Part shown: in pieces, positions 53,385 to 63,609 of the stretch
How positions within the stretch are numbered: the first letter of the stretch is position 1
Layout of the letters: each line of letters begins with the position of its first letter
Source: Ariolimax columbianus
Taxonomy: Eukaryota; Mollusca; Gastropoda; Stylommatophora; Arionidae
DNA length: 64,000 bases
Reading direction: 5' to 3'
NCBI GenBank assembly: GCA_036924085.1
Contig: JAVGWX010000011.1
Location: 22,703,739 to 22,767,738, forward strand
Notes under the pieces: model-generated
What the model was told of the DNA's origin: nothing
Database searches by the model: none
Seen by the model: only the letters and a program-made list of their open reading frames with translations
Translations under genes and position numbers: made by a program

Positions 53385-53880
53385 ATTCAGTAGAATGTGG
53401 AAAAATACTTTAAGATGATCTTGCAGGGATGGGAAGATTCAGTCGACGTTTGGGGAGCGTGCTTTAAGATGATCTTGCAGGGATGGGAAGATTCAGTCGA
53501 CGTTTGGGGAGCGTGCTTTAAGATGATCTTGCAGGGATGGGAAGATTCAGTCGACGTTTGGGGAGCGTGCTTTAAGATGATTTTGCAGGGATGGGAAGAT
53601 TCAGTCGACGTTTGGGGAGCGTGCTTTAAGATGATTTTGCAGGGATGGGAAGATTCAGTCGACGTTTGGGGAGCGTGCTTTAAGATGATCTTGCAGGGAT
53701 GGGAAGATTCAGTCGACGTTTGGGGAGCGTGCTTTAAGATGATTTTGCAGGGATGGGAAGATTCAGTCGACGTTTGGGGAGCGTGCTTTAAGATGATCTT
53801 GCAGGGATGGGAATATTCAGTCGACGTTTGGGGAGCGTGCTTTAAGAGGATCTTGGAGAGAAAGGAAGATTCAGTAGAGA
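53385..53880. repeat. 54-bp array, highly homogeneous
   Basis: About eight units of 'tttaagatgatcttgcaggg' + 'atgggaagattcagtcgacg' + 'tttggggagcgtgc'. The only recurring difference is atcttg/attttg, plus one 'gaatattc'. A 166-codon plus frame (53397-53897, MEKYFKMILQGWEDSVDVWG...) spans it. The C/T change is synonymous in that frame, but one site cannot show selection, and nothing upstream supports a gene. Confidence 0.9.
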
Positions 53881-55389
53881 GTCTTCTGCCCTCATGATCT
53901 TTACGTGTGGTCTATAGAAATGTGATATATGTCAGTGGTTAATATACTTCCTCCTCCCAACCCTTTCTCTCTCCCTCCCTCTATCTCTATCTCACTCTCA
54001 CAAACTCTGCCTGCATCTGATCCCCCCATCACATTGACACAAACGACGACCCAGAAATCCAGTAAGAGTTTCTGATGTATCCCTAGCTCCCGTTAAGCGA
54101 GCGCTGATAGTGAGAAATGCCGGGGCTGCTGAACGCCCAGTGAATGCCTCGTATACATCACTGACAAGGGTGCCGCTCCTGGGATGCACTTCGCTACTAT
54201 ACTAATTCACCCTGGGCAACCACGCGCTCAAGCCGACATAAGAACGCTCTCAGCAGGATGCCAGGGACACCTCTCAGCGGACGGTGTTCGTTAAGGACAA
54301 CACTACATCCCCCAGAGCCACGCCCTGACTCCCAAACTGCGCCCGTAAGTGTTTTCTCCTGCCTGCATCTTTCTATGCTTGCGATAGTGTCATCTCCTAG
54401 TGGAGTGGTCTCCAACCACACTTGATATCATTTATATAATGAGATTTGGGTATTTCCACGGCGCCTCGCTGCGCCGCGAGAATATAATTACACCAAGATT
54501 GCATCGCTCATCCGCTAGAATGATATTTATTTTCCTTTAAATGTAACAAAAATTGCGGTTCGTCAAACCGGTAAATGTACCGCGGTAATTATGGTGCGTT
54601 CCCAGCAGTGGCACGGCTTATTTATGTGGAAACACGCTTTGTCACACCTTCGCTGCAAACATATAGGGGTTTATTATGAAGTGGGCTACGCTTCAGGAAA
54701 GTTGGGGTCCTTGCGTGTCACTTGTACGGCGTTGATTGTTACGTGAAGGCTTGTTTGTCTACGGCTAGGGTTCCCTGCTGTGGTGTCACGGCATTAAGGT
54801 GTGCCGGGGAATTTTGCTAAGTTTTTTTTAGCCATTGAATGAAAGAGTGGTTAACGAGTTTGCCGTACATGGCAAAGGGACAAGGTTCTTTCCGCGATTG
54901 CCCTCGCGCAGGAGTTAACCCGGGTGCAAACGAGTACCTGACTGACATGTATGAAACAACGCTACGATATGCCGGAAACCGAGTACACACACCGCGCTAA
55001 TTTATTCACGACGACAGCGTGTGCTATCTCATTACATCCGTTCTCATCCAGTACCTTACCTACTTAGTCGCTCCTCTACTACCTTACTTACTCACTCGCT
55101 CCTGTTCTACCTTTGGGTGTAGTCTCCTACCTTACTTACTTAGTCGCTCCTCTTCTATCCTGTGGTGTGGAGCGTTCTACCTTACTTTCTTAGTAGTTCA
55201 TCTTCTACCTTAAAAACAGCAAGGAAGGGAACTGATCACCCCACCTCACATAGGCTTAGTACATGAAGAGTTATCTTCATCCCAGACGGTAATTGTTGTC
55301 ACGGGTCTGACTACCGCCACCAGCTACCTTTGGTTTGTAGGTTTGAAGTCTTCTTCCTAACTTTAATTAGTTGTTCCTCTTTTTCTCTA
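53881..55389. other. Largest stretch without recognised repeats
   Basis: About 1.5 kb with no TE family, array or convincing coding similarity. Frames of 63-74 codons on the minus strand (53998-54421) have no recognised motif. If a host exon or regulatory element lies in this window, this is a reasonable place to look. From about 55020 'tctaccttacttacttagtc' phrases are diverged relatives of the following array. Confidence 0.45.
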
Positions 55390-56340
55390 GGGTGTGGATC
55401 ATTGTACCTTACTTACTTAGTCGCACCTCTTCTATGTTGGGGTGTAGAGTCTTCTACCTTACCTCATCGCCTCTCTCCTACCTTGAGTGTGTGTGGTGGG
55501 GGGGGGGGGGTCAAGTTTTCTACCTTACTTACATAGTCGCTCCCCTTCTATCCTCGTATGTAGAGGCTTCTACCTTACAAACAAAGTCGCTCCTCTTCTA
55601 CCCTGGGTTGTAGAGTCTTCTACTTTACAAAGTCGCTCCTCTTCTACCCTGGGTTGTAGAGTCTTCTACCTTACAAAGTCGCTCCTCTTTTACCCTGAGT
55701 TGTAGAGTCTTCTACCTTACAAACAAAGTCGCTCCTCTTTTACCCTGGGTTATAGAGTCTTCTACCTTACAAACAAAGTCGCTCCTCTTCTACCCTGGGT
55801 TGTAGAGTCTTCTACCTTACAAAGTCGCTCCTCTTTTACCCTGGGTTGTAGAGTCTTCTACCTTACAAACAAAGTCGCTCCTCTTCTACCCTGGGTTGTA
55901 GAGTCTTCTACCTTACAAACAAAGTCGGTCCTCCTCTACCCTGGGTTGTAGAGGCTTCTACCTTACAAACAAAGTCGCTCCTCTTCTACCCTGGGTTGTA
56001 GAGGCTTCTACCTTACAAACAAAGTCGCTCCTCTTCTACCCTGGGTTGTAGGGTCTTCTACCTTACAAACAAAGTCGCTCCTCTTCTACCCTGGGTTGTA
56101 GAGGCTTCTACCTTACAAACAAAGTCGGTCCTCTTCTACCCTGGGTTGTAGGGTCTTCTACCTTACAAAGTCGCTCCTCTTCTACCCTGGGTTGTAGAGG
56201 CTTCTACCTTACAAACAAAGTCGGTCCTCTTCTACCCTGGGTTGTAGGGTCTTCTACCTTACAAACAAAGTCGCTCCTCTTCTACCCTGGGTTGTAGAGG
56301 CTTCTACCTTACAAACAAAGTCGCTCCTCTTCTACCCTGT
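55390..56340. repeat. 46/50-bp array
   Basis: Units 'tcttctaccttacaaacaaa' + 'gtcgctcctcttctaccctg' + 'ggttgtagag', with a 46-bp form lacking one 'acaa'. About 16 good units and degenerate ones at the left edge. It ends at the tail of the zinc-finger LINE. Confidence 0.95.
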
Positions 56341-56415
56341 AAGTAAATAAAGATCCCGCCACACCATAGAATAATAATAGTTATCCATTACAAGCGAAGA
56401 TGGCACATCATCAGA

Positions 56416-56888
56416 CTATTGCTGCCAAATGTGTTCTCTGATGGCTGTAAAGATCAATCCTGGATCTGCAGGCTCTGCCACATTCAGGGCACATATTCGG
56501 ACAGCCGGCTGTAGCATCGCTGCATGAATTCTTTTGGCAGCACGCTTTCGCTGAGTCTCCGCGATGGCTGTACTCTCTCCGATCTGAGCACCTTCAGTGA
56601 TACTAGCTCGCCACGTGGTACGTCTTGTGCAAACATCTCCCAGGAGGCGATATAAATATGGAAACATTCCAGAGACCCCTTCTAAGAGTCTCTGCTGTAT
56701 TTATTCTACCCGCCCTGGCGATCGTCTGCCTGTTTTGAGCTCACCGAGTAACAACAACTTGGGAATACGCTCATCTGGCATGCGAACAACGTGTTACGTC
56801 CATTGGGGCTGAGCCAATTTCAGAAGTGTATGGATGCTCAACATGTTAGTATTGTTCAGAATTTGAGAGTTAGGCACTTTGTCTATTT
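56416..56888 (-). pseudogene. LINE Z C-terminal part with zinc finger
   Basis: Minus-strand reading: 'NTNMLSIHTLLKLAQPQW', 'HVVRMPDERIPKLLLLGELK', then 'TWRASITEGAQIGE', and in a shifted frame 'MCPECGRACRSRIDLYSHQR' + 'TH', a CX2CX12HX3H zinc-finger pattern as in endonuclease-RT LINEs of invertebrates. Stops and at least two frameshifts are present. The finger probably binds nucleic acid in the active family. Confidence 0.8.
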
Positions 56889-59492
56889 CACCTTGTCTTG
56901 TCACCTTGTCCTGTCACCTTGTCCTGTCACCTAGTCCTACCACCTTGTCATGTCACATTGTCCTGTCACCTTGTCATGCCACCTTGTCATGCCACCTTGT
57001 CCTGTCACTTTGTCCTGCCACCTTGCCCTGCTAACATCCTGTCACCTTGTCCTGCCACCTTGCCCTGCTAACTTGTCCTGTCACCTTGTCCTGTCACCTA
57101 GTCCTACCACCTTGTCATGTCACATTGTCATGTCACCTTGTCATGCCAACTTGTCACGCCACCTTGTCCTGTCGCCTTGTCCTGTCGCCTTGTCCTGTCA
57201 CCTTGTCCTACCACCTTGTCCTGTGACCTTGTCCTACCACCTTGTCCTGTCACCTTGTCCTACCACCTTGTCCTACCACTTTGTCCTACCACCTTGTCCT
57301 GTCACCTTGTCCTACCACCTTGTCCTGTCACCTTGTCCTACCACCTTGTCCTACCACCTTGTCCTGTCACCTTGTCCTACCAACTTGTCACGCCACCTTG
57401 TCCTACCACCTTGTCCTGTCACCTTGTCCTGTCACCTTGTCCTACCACCTTGTCCTGTCACCTTGTCCTGTCACCTTGTCCTACCACCTTGTCCTACCAC
57501 CTTGTCCTACCACCTTGTCCTGTCACCTTGTCCTACCACCTTGTCCTTTCACCTTGTCCTACCACCTTGTCCTACCACCTTGTCCTACCACCTTGTCCTG
57601 TCACCTTGTCCTACCACCTTGTCCTACCACCTTGTCCTACCACCTTGTCCTACCACCTTGTCCTGTCACCTTGTCCTACCAACTTGTCACGCCACCTTGT
57701 CCTACCACCTTGTCCTGTCAACTTGTCCTGTCACCTTGTCCTACCAACTTGTCACGCCACCTTGTCCTACCACCTTGTCCTGTCACCTTGTCCTACCACC
57801 TTGTCCTGTCACTTTGTCCTGCCACCTTGTCCTGCCACCTTGTCCTGCTAACATCCTGTCACCTTGTCCTGCCACCTTGCCCTGCTAACTTGTCCTGTCA
57901 CCTTGTCCTGTCACCTAGTCCTACCACCTTGTCATGTCACATTGTCCTGTCACCTTGTCATGCCAACTTGTCACGCCACCTTGTCCTGTCGCCTTGTCCT
58001 GTCACCTTGTCATGCCAACTTGTCCTGTCACCTTGTCATGCCAACTTGTCACGCCACCTTGTCCTGTCGCCTTGTCCTACCACCTTGTCCTACCACCTTG
58101 TCCTGTCACCTTGTCCTACCACCTTGTCCTACCACCTTGTCCTGTCACCTAGTCCTACCACCTTGTCATGTCACTTTGTCCTGTCACCTTGTCCTGTCAC
58201 ATTGTCCTGTCACCTTGTCCTGTCACTTTGTCCTGCCACCTTGTCCTGCTAACATCCTGTCACCTTGTCCTGCCACCTTGCCCTGCTAACTTGCCCTGTC
58301 ACCTTGTCCTGTCACCTAGTCCTACCACCTTGTCATGTCACATTGTCCTGTCACCTTGTCATGCCAACTTGTCACGCCACCTTGTCCTGTCGCCTTGTCC
58401 TGTCACCTTGTCATGCCAACTTGTCCTGTCACCTTGTCATGCCAACTTGTCACGCCACCTTGTCCTGTCGCCTTGTCCTGTCACCTTGTCCTACCACCTT
58501 GTCCTACCATCTTGTCCTGTCACCTTGTCCTACCACCTTGTCCTACCACCTTGTCCTGTCGCCTTCTCCTGTCACCTTGTCCTACCACCTTGTCCTACCA
58601 TCTTGTCCTGTCACCTTCTCCTACCACCTTGTCCTACCACCTTGTTCTGTCACATTGTCCTGTCACTTTGTCCTACCACCTTGTCCTGTCACCTTGTCCT
58701 ACCACCTTGTCCTACCACCTTGTCCTACCACCTTGTCCTACCACCTTGTTCTGTCACCTTGTCCTACCACCTTGTCCTGTCACCTTGTCCTGTCACCTTG
58801 TCCTACCACCTTGTCCTACCACCTTGTCCTACCACCTTGTCCTGTCACCTTGTCCTACCACCTTGTCCTACCACCTTGTCCTACCACCTTGTCCTACCAC
58901 CTTGTCCTGTCACCTTGTCCTACCACCTTGTCCTACCACCTTGTTTTGTCACCTTGTCCTACCAACTTGTCACGCCACCTTGTCCTACCACCTTGTCCTG
59001 TCACCTTGTCCTACCACCTTGTCCTACCAACTTGTCACGCCACCTTGTCCTACCACCTTGTCCTACCACTTTATCCTACCATCTTGTCCTGTCACCTTGT
59101 CCTACCACCTTGTCCTACCACCTTGTCCTACCACCTTGTCCTACCACCTTGTCCTACCACCTTGTCCTACCACCTTGTCCTACCACCTTGTCCTGTTACC
59201 TTGTCCTACCAACTTGTCACGCCACCTTGTCCTACCACCTTGTCCTGTCACCTTGTCCTACCACCTTGTCCTACCACCTTGTCCTACCACCTTGTCCTAC
59301 CACCGTGTCCTACCATCTTGTCCTACCACCTTGTCCTACCACCTTGTCCTGTTACCTTGTCCTACCAACTTGTCACGCCACCTTGTCCTACCACCTTGTG
59401 CTACCACCTTGTCCTGTCACCTTGTCCTACCAACTTGAAACGCCACCTTGTCCTGTCACCTTGTCCTGTCACCGTGTCCTACCACCTTGTCC
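56889..59492. repeat. 13-bp array inside LINE Z, 2.6 kb
   Basis: About 200 units of 'tgtcctaccacct' and 'tgtcctgtcacct', with variants (tgtcatgccaact, tgtcacgccacct). The two main types are arranged in recurring blocks; a segment with 'ctgctaacatcc' recurs at about 57025, 57845 and 58248, 400-820 bp apart. On the minus strand the unit reads 'aggacaaggtggt', coding QDKV-type residues that are the LINE's own codons at this point. Long frames in all three plus frames are period artefacts. Confidence 0.95.
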
Positions 59493-60006
59493 TGAGTCCT
59501 GCGCAGACAGCTCAAGTGAAAACCATTGCGATGTCTGGCGTGTCTGTTGTACACTGTCCATGCCTCACAGGCATGTAGCAGAGTGGACAACGCCACAGCA
59601 CGATACACTTTAATCTTGGTGGCGACACTGATGCCTAGTCTGTACCAGACGTCTGCTTGGAGCCTCCGAAACGCAGAGCTCACCTTAGCAATCCTGTTAT
59701 TGACCTCAAAGCGTTTTATGCGCCTCTCTAATGTGAGTACTGCCTAGATAGGTCAAGCTACCGACTTTCTGGAGACGTTGGTTCTGTGCAGTAAAGTTTG
59801 GTTCGATGTTCGACTCTCCAGGGGCAGGCTGGAAGAGTACCTCTGTTTTCCCAGAGTTGATCGCGAGACCAAAGTTACTGCATGCCTCCGACAACTCCGT
59901 CATGGTGGACTGCATATCTTTTTCTGAGCAGTTGTTGTGAGTGCAATCGTCCACGAACAGGAGATCTGGGATCGTGATCTCACGAACCTTGGTGTAGGAA
60001 TCCAGG
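59456..60006 (-). pseudogene. LINE Z reverse transcriptase, second part
   Basis: From the Penelope junction: 'TKVREITIPDLLFVDDCTHN' (RT motif C, FVDD), 'SEACSNFGLAINSGKTEVLF' (motif D), 'TYLGST', then frameshifted 'ISVATKIKVYRAVALSTLLH', 'HLSCLRR' and 'QDKV' at 59490, where the array starts. Frame and distance match the part at 60.8 kb once the insertion and one target copy are discounted. Confidence 0.85.
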
Positions 60007-60792
60007 GGGAAATCCATGAACAAAAATTGTAAAAGTTGATTAAGGTTGAGTTTAATCTAAATTTATAAATTGGTATGGTCAGATACCGCACCGAGACGAG
60101 AACACAAACAAAACCTACGTTACGACCAATAGGCCTTCATCAGGGACAACAATACTGAACTATCAAATCAACATATAAGGAAAAAATGGTCAACTTATCT
60201 GATAGTAGACCCAGTCTGTATAAGCGACCGGTTGGGCCAGATGCTTGACTGAAAATGAAGGGGAGCGGTCAAATAAGGTGGCCAGGACAGCATAAGATGT
60301 AAAGGGGAATGAGCCGGATAAGCCAATGGTGGCCAAATATTGAAACGACCAAATAGTGATCCAAGTGGGAGAACAAATAGAAGGTCATATAAGATGGGAG
60401 GGCTTGAGATTAATATAAGAGGGGGGGGGGCGAGGACTCATATAAGGACATTGGCGGCTGGGGGGGGGGAGGCAAAGGAAGACAAATAGATGGGCGCCAG
60501 TGTGAGGGCTTAAGAAAAAGTATGGAAGATATTAATACCATGTGGTTGGAGACAACCCATACTCGAGATAAGTCTATTCTCAAGGGCGAATCGATGACGA
60601 TCGTCAGAGAAGCACGAAACCAGACCAGTGACACTAACGTCAGCTTTACCCCGGTGCTCAGGACCATTGAAGTGGCTGGCAGTTGGAGAACCAATGCGGT
60701 TGCGGATATTGTTGAGGTGTTGGCGGAAACGCTCCTGCAGTTCCATACCAGTTTCCCCAATGTATGTCATCCCACACTGGCGGCAGATGATA
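60007..60792 (-). mobile_element. Penelope-like element, 5'-truncated, nested in LINE Z
   Basis: 786 bp between direct repeats 'gaatccagg' (59998-60006 and 60793-60801). It carries the GIY-YIG endonuclease (60510-60790) and then a terminal region (60016-60260) found again at 43.45 kb. The RT is missing. Two G-runs (60422, 60461) lie between the gene and the terminal region. Confidence 0.85.
60510..60792 (-). pseudogene. GIY-YIG endonuclease domain of a Penelope-like element
   Basis: The minus strand reads 'SIICRQCGMTYIGETGMELQ' (CX2C then the YIGET form of the second half of the GIY-YIG motif), 'ERFRQHLNNIRNR' (conserved Arg region), 'VASHF'-like 'TASHFNGPEHRGKADV', 'RFALENRLISSMGCLQPHGI' (catalytic Glu region, E followed by N/R as in Penelope proteins), ending 'NIFHTFS' and a stop. 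About 90 residues, matching the domain's usual size. In Penelope elements it nicks target DNA. The domain is uninterrupted, but the frame starts inside the host LINE and lacks the RT, so it is called a pseudogene. Confidence 0.85.
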
Positions 60793-60970
60793 GAATCCAG
60801 GCGCATAGGGATGAACAGCTGGCCCTGCGTCATGTACCTGATGTGCGTGCCGGTAGCAGCGTCATGTACAGCGTCAGTGAGCATTGCTGCAAAGACCATG
60901 CTACAGAGTGTTAGTGCCAGCACACAGCCCTGTTTGACTCCGATGTGTCTGGGAAGGCCACATACAATTC
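60793..60970 (-). pseudogene. LINE Z reverse transcriptase, first part
   Basis: 'HIGVKQGCVLALTLCSMVFA' (RT motif B, usually GVKQGCVLAPTLF) and 'MLTDAVHDAATGTHIRY' up to the Penelope junction. The segment is in frame with 59.7-60.0 kb (the distance between target copies, 795 bp, is a multiple of three). Confidence 0.85.
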
Positions 60971-61247
60971 TCCCTCTCGGGGACTGAGTGGTCTCGAGGC
61001 TAGGCGTCGGCCTCGGGTGCTGGAGATCGCGGGTTCAAAAATACGGGGGTGACCGGGATTTGATCACCTGGACTTTCTGATTATTTCCTACCGGATCGCT
61101 GGGTAGTAGAGATCGGACCCCAGTATTCAGTGTCGCGCATGTTAAAAATCCCTCGGCAACAGAAATTCGAAAATATTGGGCTTTACGGCCCCGTGCAAAA
61201 TTCAAAATTATGTTAACAATCTAGCCAATCTATTACAGGATCATCGC

Positions 61248-61575
61248 TGGTGCTACAGAGTTCATGCATTGTGCTGAGATTCTCATACCTACAGAGTTCA
61301 TGCATTGTGCTGAGATTCTCATACGTACAGAGTTCATGCATTGTGCTGAGATTCTCATACCTACAGTGTTCATGCATTGTGCTGAGATTCTCATACCTAC
61401 AGTGTTCATGCATTGTGCTGAGATTCTCATACCTACAGTGTTCATGCATTGTGCTGAGATTCTCATACCTACAGTGTTCATGCATTGTGCTGAGATTCTC
61501 ATACCTACAGTGTTCATGCATTGTGCTGAGATTCTCATACCTACAGAGTTCATGCATTGTGCTGAGATTCTCAAA
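61248..61575. repeat. 36-bp array inside SINE C
   Basis: Nine units 'catacctacagagttcatgc' + 'attgtgctgagattct', with an agag/agtg site separating outer and inner units. Copy 2 (6845-6880, reverse) has this segment once. Confidence 0.95.
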
Positions 61576-61627
61576 AATAAACAGGGAGAAGCAAAAGATC
61601 ACTTCTGAGTTAAACCGTGTGCAATGA

Positions 61628-61998
61628 CGTTGATTCTTCTACTAAACTAAACTGACCTAAACTAAACTAAACTAAATTAACCTTAACTAGATTACACTAA
61701 ACTATACTAAACTAAACTAAACTATACTGAACTATACTAACCTAAACTACACTAAAGAACACTAAACTACACTAAACTAAACTACACTAAACTAAACTCA
61801 ACTAAACTAAACTACACTAAACTAAAATAAACTATACTAAACTAACCAAATCTAAACTAAACTAAACTACGCTACACTAAACTAAACTACACTACACTAA
61901 ACTACAGTACACTAAACTAAACTAGACTAAACTAAACTACACTAAACTACATTAAACTAAACTAAACTGCACTAAACTACACTAAACTAAACTAATTA
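61628..61998. repeat. (CTAAA)-type tail array of SINE C
   Basis: 'actaaactaaactacactaa' with 'tatact', 'ctac', 'agact' variants, about 370 bp. Copy 2 shows the tail as only two units. Confidence 0.95.
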
Positions 61999-61999
61999 T

Positions 62000-62300
62000 A
62001 TCTCATGCAATACGCGAGCCATCATGCCATTGAGAAGCAAAAACACTGAATCTGCATTGGCAGAGTCCATGCCTTTCGACGGTGTCAGAGGCTTTGGTCT
62101 GATGCACAACAACTACCCTAGGGGTGTAGATGACTTCCAGAAAGAAATCCAGACCATAATATCCGCTACCTTTCCTCTTATCCTCGTTCTAGTCAGGCGT
62201 TCCAGCGGACTTTCAGTGGTCCCTGTTGTCTGCGTCCTTGGCTCTTTGCTTCCAAGCCTCGTGGGGTAAACGATATTCTGCCACATATAACCAATCACCT
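62000..62300 (-). mobile_element. LINE 3' end fragment
   Basis: Minus-strand 'VADIMVWISFWKSSTPLG' and 'GSKEPRTQTTGTTESPLERL' resemble the C-terminal end at 48.7 kb ('LWLSLWQTSTPHG'). No tail is obvious. Confidence 0.5.
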
Positions 62301-62600
62301 AAAATGCACGTTATCTAGTAGAGGTATGCTGAAGTTACTGTGGATATGGACCCATTGAAGGGGCGCCCGGACTCTGCGGAGCAGGGAGTCCACGCACTGT
62401 TAGATTATAAGCGTTTCGTAAATGGAGGACTATAGAGGGCTGTACATAGGGATGGCAATCTCTCAGCATGCACAACTGGTTTTTGCAGATAGCACTATCA
62501 CATGAGAGTATGTACGTACTGTGGTTAAGGGTACCTGTAATGGCCCTTTGGTCGTGGCATGAGACTTCAGGTGGATCTCTGTGAGGTTTCGGTTTGAGGC
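62301..62600. other. Unassigned spacer
   Basis: Nothing recognised. Confidence 0.4.
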
Positions 62601-62604
62601 ATCT

Positions 62605-63450
62605 ACTCGTGTGTGTGTGTGTGTGTGTATGTGCGTGCGTGCGTATGTAGTTATGTAAGTATGTGTGTGTGTGTGTGTTTGTGTGTGTATGTGCGTGCGT
62701 GCGTATGTATTTATGTAAGTATGTATGTGTGTGTGCGTGTGTGAGTATGTATTTATGTAAGTATGTATGTATGTATGTATGTGCGTGCGTGCGTGTGTGT
62801 ATGTGCGTGCGTGCGTGCGTATGTATTTATGTAAGTATGTATGTGTGTGTGTGTATGTGCGTGCGTGCGTATGTATTTATGTAAGTATGTATGTATGTGT
62901 GTGTGTGTATGTGCGTGCGTAAGTATTTATGAAAGTATGTATGTGTGTGTGTGTGATTGTGTATGTGCGCGTGTGTGTGTGTGTGTGGTGTGTGTATATT
63001 TGGGTGTGTGCGGGCGCATGTGTGTGTATATGTGCGTGCGTGCGTATGTATTTATGTAAGTATGTATGTATGTGTGTGTGATTGTGTATGTGCGTGTGTG
63101 ATTGTGTATGTGTGGTGTGTGTGATTGTGTGATATTTTGTGTGGTGTGTGTGTGTGTGATTGTGTGCTATTGTGTGTGTGTGTGGTGTGTATGTGATTGT
63201 GTGCTATTGTGTGTGTGTGTGTGGTTTGTGATTGTGTGCTATTGTGTGTGGGGTGTGTGATTGTGTGCTATTGTTTGTGGTGTGTGTGTGTGGTGTGATT
63301 GTGTGCTATTATGTGTGGTGTTTGTATGTGATTGTGTGCTATTGTGTGTCTGCTGTGTGTGTATGTGTGTGATCGTGTGATATTGTGTGTGTGTGCTGTT
63401 TGTGTGCTATTGAATGTGTGTGTCTGTGATTGTGTGCTGTTATGTGTATA
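62605..63450. repeat. (TG)n-rich tract with interruptions
   Basis: 'gtgtgtgtgtatgtgcgtgc' then 'gtatgtatttatgtaagtat' blocks repeated about six times to 63080, then 'gtgattgtgtgctattgtg' blocks. Cys/Val-rich frames are artefacts. Confidence 0.9.
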
Positions 63451-63469
63451 TCAGAGTAAGCGAGATAGA

Positions 63470-63506
63470 TAGAAACTGAACAAGAGAAACACATACATTG
63501 AGAGAG

Positions 63507-63539
<33 letters not shown>

Positions 63540-63600
63540 CCGAGACAGCGAGGTATTCAGACCGAGAACGAGATAGATCAAGAGGGAGAGACGAGGTCAA
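63470..63600. repeat. (GA)n-rich tract
   Basis: (GA)n interspersed with 'gatagata', leading into the terminal array. Confidence 0.8.
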
Positions 63601-63609
63601 ATATAGCGA

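Larger units (their letters stand above)
56365..60970 (-). mobile_element. Zinc-finger LINE (LINE Z), interrupted twice
   Basis: On the minus strand the order is RT (60.97-60.80 kb), Penelope insertion, RT continued (60.00-59.7 kb), C-terminal region to 59.49 kb, a 2.6-kb 13-bp array, C-terminal region continued (56.88-56.55 kb), a C2H2-like zinc finger (about 56.49-56.42 kb), stop and a (TTA)n tail near 56.37 kb. It is 5'-truncated at SINE C copy 4. Without the two intrusions about 1.25 kb of LINE remains. Confidence 0.85.
60972..61998 (+). mobile_element. SINE C, copy 4, expanded twice
   Basis: Head with box A-like 'tgagtggtctcgaggctagg' and box B-like 'gatcgcgggttcaaa' (about 60985-61040); body through 'cagtgtcgcgcatgttaaaa' to 'ctagccaatctattacagga'; a 36-bp array; the 3' part 'gtgtgcaatgacgttgattc'; then an expanded (CTAAA) tail. 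Its head lies against the truncated end of LINE Z. Confidence 0.85.

Noticed and set aside
54197..54421. Possible small host exon on the minus strand
   Set aside because: A 74-codon frame without recognisable motif or clear splice context; not distinguishable from chance.
56950..59613. Open frames of 244-481 codons (CHLVLPPCP-type repeats)
   Set aside because: They arise from the 13-bp array (39 bp = 13 codons) in all frames; the DNA is an expanded LINE segment.
60510..60923. A single protein joining RT motif B to a GIY-YIG endonuclease
   Set aside because: The direct repeat 'gaatccagg' and the RT continuation at 60.0 kb show a nested insertion. The fusion frame is accidental.
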